Below, one piece after another: positions 6,172 to 10,486 of a stretch of DNA of 10,486 bases. Source of the stretch: Stramenopiles sp. TOSAG23-3. Its lineage: Eukaryota > Sar. The notes under the pieces were generated by a model that did no database searches, had not been told where the DNA came from, and saw only the letters and a program-made list of their open reading frames with translations. The position numbers and the translations under genes are program-made. Each line of letters begins with the position of its first letter. The first letter of the stretch is position 1. The DNA lies in the NCBI GenBank assembly GCA_900128585.1, contig LT642810.1, positions 1-10,486 of the forward strand, read 5' to 3'.

Positions 6172-8355
6172 ATGGGAGATATTGAGGTTCTTGCAAACTC
6201 GGCAGAAGAGTTGGAAGGTGAGGCGAGGGAACTTTTTGCCAAATACGACCTTGACAGGTCGGGAACATTAGACCTTGGCCAGTTCACCATCCTGCTGTCG
6301 AATGAAATAGGAATCCCACCAGACGATATCGCCGATGTATTCGACGATTTTGACGAAGACCACAATGGTACAATAGATTTCGTGGAGTTTGTGAAACACC
6401 ACAATCTCCTCGTGGAAAGGCAACGAAAGCGGTTTGGAACGCGCGGCGGAAACGGCCCTAAGAAGGCGAGCCAAACTTTGAAAACGGGAAGAACGCTCTC
6501 GGGATTGTTCCCAAAGGGCAAACGTATCGCTGTCATATTTGCGTGCGACGATTATGTGGGTTCTGAACATGAAGGCAAAAGCCTTGCAAATTTAGATTTC
6601 GCAGTGAAAGACGCTGAGCTTTTTCGTGATACGATTAAGGCAGCGGGGTTTGAAATATTCAGTTACAAAGTGAATGGCGAGTGCACCAGCGAATCGATGC
6701 GAAATGTACTGGATGACGTTATCAGCCATTTCGAAGAAACGTCCACAATTGCACAGTTTATTTTTTACTATGCTGGACACGGGGTGAAAGACAAGAACTC
6801 AAAGGGTTGGTTTGCGTTGAACAAATACAACAACAAAGATCGTAAAACAAAATTTAAAATGGCGGAATTGAAGTCCAAAGCAAGCGAGATAGGAGCCATT
6901 CAACAACTGTACGTTTTGGACTGTTGCCACGCTGGGGAGCTCTTTGGAAAAACCCGTGGAGTAAAGCTAACGTTTGGGTTAGAATTAGCGTCCAAGCCAT
7001 GCGTATTTGGGATCACCGCAGTGACGGGGGACCAGGAAGCAGAAGAGGGGGACGGGCATGGCCTGTTCACTCAAACCCTGTGCTACGGGATTGGTAAGAA
7101 ACAAGCCGCAATGGGAGATAAACCTTACGCCACGTCTAACGATTTGCTGGAATTCGTGCAAATACGCGTGCATGAGAAGAGCAACAACAGAATGCAACCA
7201 TGTGGTGAGAAAATGCTGCACGATCATTTTGACAACCCATGCAATGGGCAATTTATCATGTTTCACGAAGAGACCATCAACAACTTGAAAGCTGACTATG
7301 AGCAAGAGAATGAGGCCAGGACCTCAACAAAGAAATCCCGCGGGGTTGGGGCACAGAAAGTTCTACAAGAATTGCCCAGTGCAGCGGACGACAGCGTGCA
7401 GGATTTTGTCAATTCTATTGATGGGGTAAAAATAAAAACAAATTTGACTCCAATCTTTTCCGCTCTGAACGTCTTTGATGTATCCGATCTGACGGAATTG
7501 AAAAAAAACATGGTGGAACAAAGATTACTGCCACGGTTGAAACGACTGGAGCAGAAAAAATGGCTCCAAGGCGATGTTATTGAGAAAGCAAAGGCTTTCA
7601 CAAAGGCAAGGTTGGAAGCCATAGAATCTGATGCGTCAAGAGCCCGAACAATAAAAGAATGGTTGTCAGTGCTCCCTAACTCTCAAACCGAGAGCGTAAA
7701 ACAATGGTTGGTGAACTATGGGCTTGAAGACTTTGACGATGGTTTGGAGGATGTAGTTACGATGGAGCAAGAGGACATAATTCAACTGTGTTACGCTATG
7801 GCCAATTGCAAGGCCTACACGCGTAGGTGCCTATTTAAAGCGTTGAAAGGTTTAGATAGTAGGCTACAACCGGCAGTGGAAGAAGCGAAGGCAGCAATGA
7901 AATGGGCAAGGGAAGAAATCAACAAAAATCACTGCGGGAAGGTAATACCAGGAACAGGAAATAAATATAGACCGATAGATGGTACATCGGAAAAAGGCTG
8001 CCAACTTATAGCAAGACTCCTTGGATTGAAACTTGGTGGTAATGGCACCCCTTTTGCCGGAAATTTTTCAAACAAAGGTCTTTACGCTTATTCAAGTGGT
8101 CCATTAAAAGGTTGTGCGTTTTTTGGAAGGGGCGGAAGCGAATCTGATATGCTAGAAAAACCCCTCAATAAAGCTATAATGCACAGGCCATTAGATTTTA
8201 CGTCTGAAGAATGTTCTGAAAAGATTGCAAACATTCTTGGTTTAAAACTTGGTTGTGTAGGAGGCTACGCTTTTGCTGGCAACTACAAAACAAAAGGCCT
8301 TTACACATACGGTGATGGTGAAGCTTATTTTGGGCGGGAAGATGATAAAAAATAA
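6172..8355 (+). CDS. EF-hand caspase-like (metacaspase-type) cysteine protease, multidomain
   Basis: A 727-aa protein from the ATG at 6172, chosen because CACCATGG is an ideal context; the same frame is open to a weaker ATG at 6061 (764 aa). Domains: an EF-hand pair, loop 1 at 26-37 (Gln instead of Glu at position 12) and loop 2 at 61-72 (canonical); then a peptidase C14 domain from about 117, with the catalytic His in Y-Y-A-G-H-G (H203) and catalytic Cys in L-D-C-C-H-A-G (C252). A p10-like part with G-D-Q-E and G-H-G-L-F-T lies at about 286-299. Helical SAM-like regions follow at about 409-465 and 507-561, then two related G/Y/F-rich repeats at 600-653 and 672-722. Metacaspases cut after Arg/Lys and usually need calcium; both are likely but unproven here. 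The p20-then-p10 order excludes the type III layout. At over 700 aa it is far longer than typical metacaspases. No signal peptide or membrane segment is seen. Confidence 0.9.
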   Translation: MGDIEVLANSAEELEGEARELFAKYDLDRSGTLDLGQFTILLSNEIGIPPDDIADVFDDFDEDHNGTIDFVEFVKHHNLLVERQRKRFGTRGGNGPKKASQTLKTGRTLSGLFPKGKRIAVIFACDDYVGSEHEGKSLANLDFAVKDAELFRDTIKAAGFEIFSYKVNGECTSESMRNVLDDVISHFEETSTIAQFIFYYAGHGVKDKNSKGWFALNKYNNKDRKTKFKMAELKSKASEIGAIQQLYVLDCCHAGELFGKTRGVKLTFGLELASKPCVFGITAVTGDQEAEEGDGHGLFTQTLCYGIGKKQAAMGDKPYATSNDLLEFVQIRVHEKSNNRMQPCGEKMLHDHFDNPCNGQFIMFHEETINNLKADYEQENEARTSTKKSRGVGAQKVLQELPSAADDSVQDFVNSIDGVKIKTNLTPIFSALNVFDVSDLTELKKNMVEQRLLPRLKRLEQKKWLQGDVIEKAKAFTKARLEAIESDASRARTIKEWLSVLPNSQTESVKQWLVNYGLEDFDDGLEDVVTMEQEDIIQLCYAMANCKAYTRRCLFKALKGLDSRLQPAVEEAKAAMKWAREEINKNHCGKVIPGTGNKYRPIDGTSEKGCQLIARLLGLKLGGNGTPFAGNFSNKGLYAYSSGPLKGCAFFGRGGSESDMLEKPLNKAIMHRPLDFTSEECSEKIANILGLKLGCVGGYAFAGNYKTKGLYTYGDGEAYFGREDDKK
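7969..8130 (+). repeat. C-terminal protein repeat, copy A (coding)
   Basis: This encodes residues 600-653 of the caspase-like protein. It shares with copy B the frame R-P-[IL]-D-x-T-S-E, I-A-x-x-L-G-L-K-L-G, F-A-G-N-[FY], K-G-L-Y-x-Y and A-[FY]-F-G-R. It is rich in Gly and aromatic residues and looks like a small beta-containing module. I recall similar KG-x-Y-x-Y...FG-type repeats in proteins of marine algae and other stramenopiles, but cannot name a family. Confidence 0.8.
8185..8337 (+). repeat. C-terminal protein repeat, copy B (coding)
   Basis: This encodes residues 672-722 of the caspase-like protein, the second copy of the module. It lacks about five residues between K-G-L-Y-T-Y and the final A-Y-F-G-R relative to copy A, and ends five codons before the stop. 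The copies are diverged in DNA, so the duplication is not recent. Confidence 0.8.
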
Positions 8356-8649
8356 TTTTATTAAAAAAATGTGGTCAAATGAAGGGTTGTTGGTCACTCT
8401 AAAAGAAACCTTTTAACACAAAATAGTGGCTTTTATTTAGATACTGATTGGTAAAACCACAAGAGCATCGCTAAGTTCGTGGTACATTGAAGGAACGTAA
8501 ACAAAGAAAGGGAACAGATTCAGTTCGTGGCGGTACATGAGGAAGATAAAATTTACCTACTAGTAAATAATAGCCAATTTTTTTATTTTTAGATTATTTC
8601 GGAGTGTATTTGTGTTTTTAAATTTCGGTGCAAGTGGCGTCGTGAAATG
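8356..8649. other. convergent spacer between the caspase-like and GST-fusion genes
   Basis: An AT-rich stretch of 294 bases between two converging stop codons, with no gene. It should hold both 3' UTRs. A minus-strand AATAAA lies at 8582-8587; no plus-strand AATAAA was found for the caspase gene. Confidence 0.7.
8582..8587 (-). terminator. possible polyadenylation signal (AATAAA) of the GST-fusion gene
   Basis: TTTATT on the plus strand reads AATAAA on the minus strand, about 63 bases past the stop codon at 8650-8652. The position suits a short 3' UTR. The hexamer is easily produced by chance in AT-rich DNA. Confidence 0.35.
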
Positions 8650-10179
8650 TTACAGTGGTATGCTTGAGACATCCAGATCGTATTCAAGATCCGTAGGTTC
8701 GTCGACTTCGGTCCATCCCCCGTCGATGAAAACGGGCGACACTTTGACACCGCTGTTGATCAAACTTTGAAGAAGAGTCGTCATGTACATGTTCGGGTAA
8801 CTTTTCCCGTCGTACATAGCATTTTTGTCCAGAGCGTGATAATGCTCTCGAAGGATTTTGACGCCCGCCGCAGAAAATTTCATCAAGCCAATATACTGGC
8901 CCTCAATTTCATCGTAAGATTTCGGCTTTTTTCCAATTTCAGTGATAAACCCATCCTCGCTAATTTTCAAAGTCTCTGCATCGGTCAGAGGGTTCTCCAT
9001 CCTGGCTTCCCACAAAGACCGCCACTGTCGATCGATTACAACTGAAACGTCTGCATTGCTAGCAAGGAGCGCTTGAACTATTTTTGGGTTGTAGATGATG
9101 TCTGAGTAGCTCAGAACCAAATCGTCCACCGAATCGAGCTGTTCCTCTGCACAAAAAAGAGTTGCGACCATGTTGGTCTTGTCATAATCCTTGTTGACAA
9201 TGGACGTTGTGTCTTTGCGTTCCAACACCGAAGCTAGGTACCCCTTTACCAAGCAAATATCTTCAACGCCAGAGGCGCGCAGAGAGGCCAAGATGTAGTC
9301 GATGATGCAGTTGCCTTTGTACTTTACCATGCACTTTGGTACGGTATTTGTCAAAGGCCTGAGCCGGCTGCCTTGGCCGGCGCACAGGACCACCGCCCGG
9401 ACCTTCTTTCCTTTGTACGCAGCGAAAAAGTCGTCCTCTTTAACGAAACCAGGCCGTCCGCAAGTTTTTAATGGGCCAGAATAGTTCTTATAGCTATCTA
9501 GGTTGCGGATGCCCTCAGCCACCGCTTTGATTTTAGGGTATGGCCCAAAGCAGTCCAGTTGGATCTCCTCCCGAAGACGGCGCAGGCACATTTCGTCCTG
9601 CCAGTCCATGTGCTGACACAGGAAGAAGTCTACGTAGGACGGCGAGTCCCCAAAGAAATATGGCCCTTTGATACCACGTGATAGGTTCGTCGCCTGCTTC
9701 GTAAACCTGCTCGGCTTCTCGCTCCCGTCACCTTCAAGGTAAATCTTCAGAGCCGCGCCACCTGCCCCGGAATTCTTTCCAATCCCACCTTCGAACAAAT
9801 CGACAATGTCTGCAAGATACTGGGCCGCTTTGAACTGGTCCACGCCGGCGCCCAAGCCACTCTTTTGGCCAACGTACGTGGTAACAGCAGTGGATTGGGA
9901 AATTTGGTACTCGCCATCAACAACGATAGGGGGGGCAAATGTATCCGAACCGCCCCCGAAAGCAGTGCATACGCCTGCAATGTCCGGGAAGGCAGATATG
10001 TGCTCGTACTTTGTGCCAGTGTGCTCAAGCATGCGAAGGGCTGCCCCGGCTCTGCCAAACATCGGCCAGTAGTAAACTTTCAGTTTCTCTGAAGCAAAAG
10101 AAGTCATTTGTTGATTGCTTCGTCGTGAGGGATTGTGCTGCGGTTTGCTTGTCGGTTTGAATAAATTGTCGTCACACAT
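8650..10179 (-). CDS. fusion of GST-like domain and LicC/PntC-type nucleotidyltransferase
   Basis: A 509-aa protein. Residues 33-233 form a complete GST: Tyr37 in V-Y-Y-W-P-M-F-G-R-A at the glutathione site, a cis-Pro84 position (A-P-P-I-V), Q95-S96-T-A, and the C-terminal N-capping box S181-x-x-D184. After a short linker, residues 259-506 form a nucleotidyltransferase: L-C-A-G-Q-G-S-R-L-R-P-L-T at 265-277, Lys282 in P-K-C-M-V-K, T-N-M at 335-337, Asp360 in S-Y-S-D, G-Q-Y-I-G-L at 427-432 and W489-T-E-V-D493. This pattern is of the LicC/PntC-like group, which makes CDP-activated phosphocholine or 2-aminoethylphosphonate; sugar-phosphate substrates remain possible. No signal peptide is seen, so probably cytosolic. 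The ATG at 10179 has a weak context and overlaps a tiny upstream ORF, so residue 25 (ATG at 10107), still before the GST fold, may be the real start. The fused pair suggests linked chemistry or a GST used as a dimerisation module; the latter is inference. Confidence 0.9.
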   Translation of the reverse strand: MCDDNLFKPTSKPQHNPSRRSNQQMTSFASEKLKVYYWPMFGRAGAALRMLEHTGTKYEHISAFPDIAGVCTAFGGGSDTFAPPIVVDGEYQISQSTAVTTYVGQKSGLGAGVDQFKAAQYLADIVDLFEGGIGKNSGAGGAALKIYLEGDGSEKPSRFTKQATNLSRGIKGPYFFGDSPSYVDFFLCQHMDWQDEMCLRRLREEIQLDCFGPYPKIKAVAEGIRNLDSYKNYSGPLKTCGRPGFVKEDDFFAAYKGKKVRAVVLCAGQGSRLRPLTNTVPKCMVKYKGNCIIDYILASLRASGVEDICLVKGYLASVLERKDTTSIVNKDYDKTNMVATLFCAEEQLDSVDDLVLSYSDIIYNPKIVQALLASNADVSVVIDRQWRSLWEARMENPLTDAETLKISEDGFITEIGKKPKSYDEIEGQYIGLMKFSAAGVKILREHYHALDKNAMYDGKSYPNMYMTTLLQSLINSGVKVSPVFIDGGWTEVDEPTDLEYDLDVSSIPL

Positions 10180-10183
10180 TCAT
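10172..10183 (-). promoter_or_regulatory. three-codon upstream ORF overlapping the GST-fusion start
   Basis: On the minus strand, ATG AAT GTG TGA runs from 10183 to 10172. Its ATG has G at -3, a better context than the in-frame ATG at 10179, which it overlaps in another frame. Scanning ribosomes would start here, stop after three codons, and could reinitiate at the ATG at 10107 (residue 25 of the long form). This could either limit expression or simply show that the shorter protein is made. Confidence 0.4.
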
Positions 10184-10265
10184 TTCTGTGCCTTTTCTTT
10201 CTTTCTTGTTTAGTTTTTATCATCTTCATCGAATCACCTAATATTTTTTATCCTCACTAGTGGGA

Positions 10266-10274
10266 TTTATTATA
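10266..10274 (-). promoter_or_regulatory. TATA-like element of the GST-fusion gene
   Basis: TATAATAAA reads on the minus strand about 87 bases upstream of the ATG at 10179. A start site about 30 bases downstream (near 10240) would give a leader of about 60 bases that includes the three-codon upstream ORF. Chance occurrence is plausible in this composition. Confidence 0.3.
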
Positions 10275-10365
10275 GTACCAAGGTAGGAGGAGTTGTTTTA
10301 ATTTATTATTATTTTTTATTATAATTTTTTTTTTTTTAGATAATCTTCTTCTTCTTTCTTCATCA

Positions 10366-10392
10366 TTTTTTTAAATTTTTTTAAATTTTTTT
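10366..10392. repeat. 10-bp phased A-tracts (T7-AAA)
   Basis: Three runs of seven T separated by AAA begin at 10366, 10376 and 10386, exactly 10 bases apart. A/T tracts in phase with the helical repeat are known to curve DNA. It lies about 190 bases upstream of the GST-fusion ATG. Confidence 0.75.
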
Positions 10393-10486
10393 GGTGGGTG
10401 GTATTTACATGTAAATTGTATTATTTATTTATTAGACGACTACGTGTATTTATTAGCTATAATTTGTTGTTTCTTTCTTCTTCTTT

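Larger units (their letters stand above)
10180..10486. other. AT-rich upstream region of the GST-fusion gene
   Basis: No gene is seen. It contains a minus-strand TATA-like element (10266-10274), a T13 run near 10325-10337, CTT/CTTT-rich tracts (pyrimidine-rich on the plus strand) and the phased A-tracts at 10366-10392. It is probably the promoter of the GST-fusion gene and runs off the window. Confidence 0.6.

Noticed and set aside
1-10486. Giant-virus or mobile-element origin of the window
   Set aside because: No capsid, polymerase, integrase or transposase gene, no terminal repeats, long spacers and eukaryote-style genes. A caspase with G/Y/F repeats is not enough to suggest a virus.

Overview
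This window looks like nuclear DNA of a compact-genome microbial eukaryote, most likely a unicellular marine protist (a stramenopile is my best but weak guess). Five genes sit on alternating strands, each separated by very AT-rich spacers full of low-complexity DNA. By hand count, sample 60-base lines are about 22% GC in a spacer (5641-5700), 35% in the 229-aa gene, 42% in the caspase gene and 57% in the first gene. No prokaryotic ribosome-binding sites or operon spacing are seen. The gene content (EF-hands, a metacaspase-like protease, a GST domain, ciliary-style R-P-x-[ST] motifs) is eukaryotic. The long reading frames look intron-poor. I see no rRNA, tRNA, transposon, CRISPR array or viral hallmark gene.

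Layout: 1-486 AT-rich leader. 487-1719 (+) basic protein of unknown family with R-P-x-[ST]-A motifs and a possible UBA-like helical segment. 1720-2411 spacer with a good TATA box and a CAAG/CAAC-repeat 5' leader. 2412-3101 (+) helical protein of unknown family whose 3' end may be mis-modelled. 3102-3448 convergent spacer. 3449-5266 (-) 605-aa protein with a paired EF-hand and a long basic, disordered tail. 5267-6171 divergent promoter region. 6172-8355 (+) caspase-like cysteine protease with an N-terminal EF-hand pair, SAM-like helical regions and two C-terminal copies of a G/Y/F-rich repeat. 8356-8649 convergent spacer. 8650-10179 (-) fusion of a complete glutathione-S-transferase-like domain to a LicC/PntC-type nucleotidyltransferase. 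10180-10486 its AT-rich upstream region, with 10-bp phased A-tracts.

Nothing shows that the genes form one pathway. Two look calcium-responsive (EF-hand protein and caspase). Two share R-P-x-[ST] motifs and may be cytoskeletal or ciliary. The most unusual products are the GST-nucleotidyltransferase fusion and the multidomain EF-hand caspase with its C-terminal repeats. Start codons were re-chosen from ATG position and context: 2412, 5266 and 6172 rather than the longest open frame.
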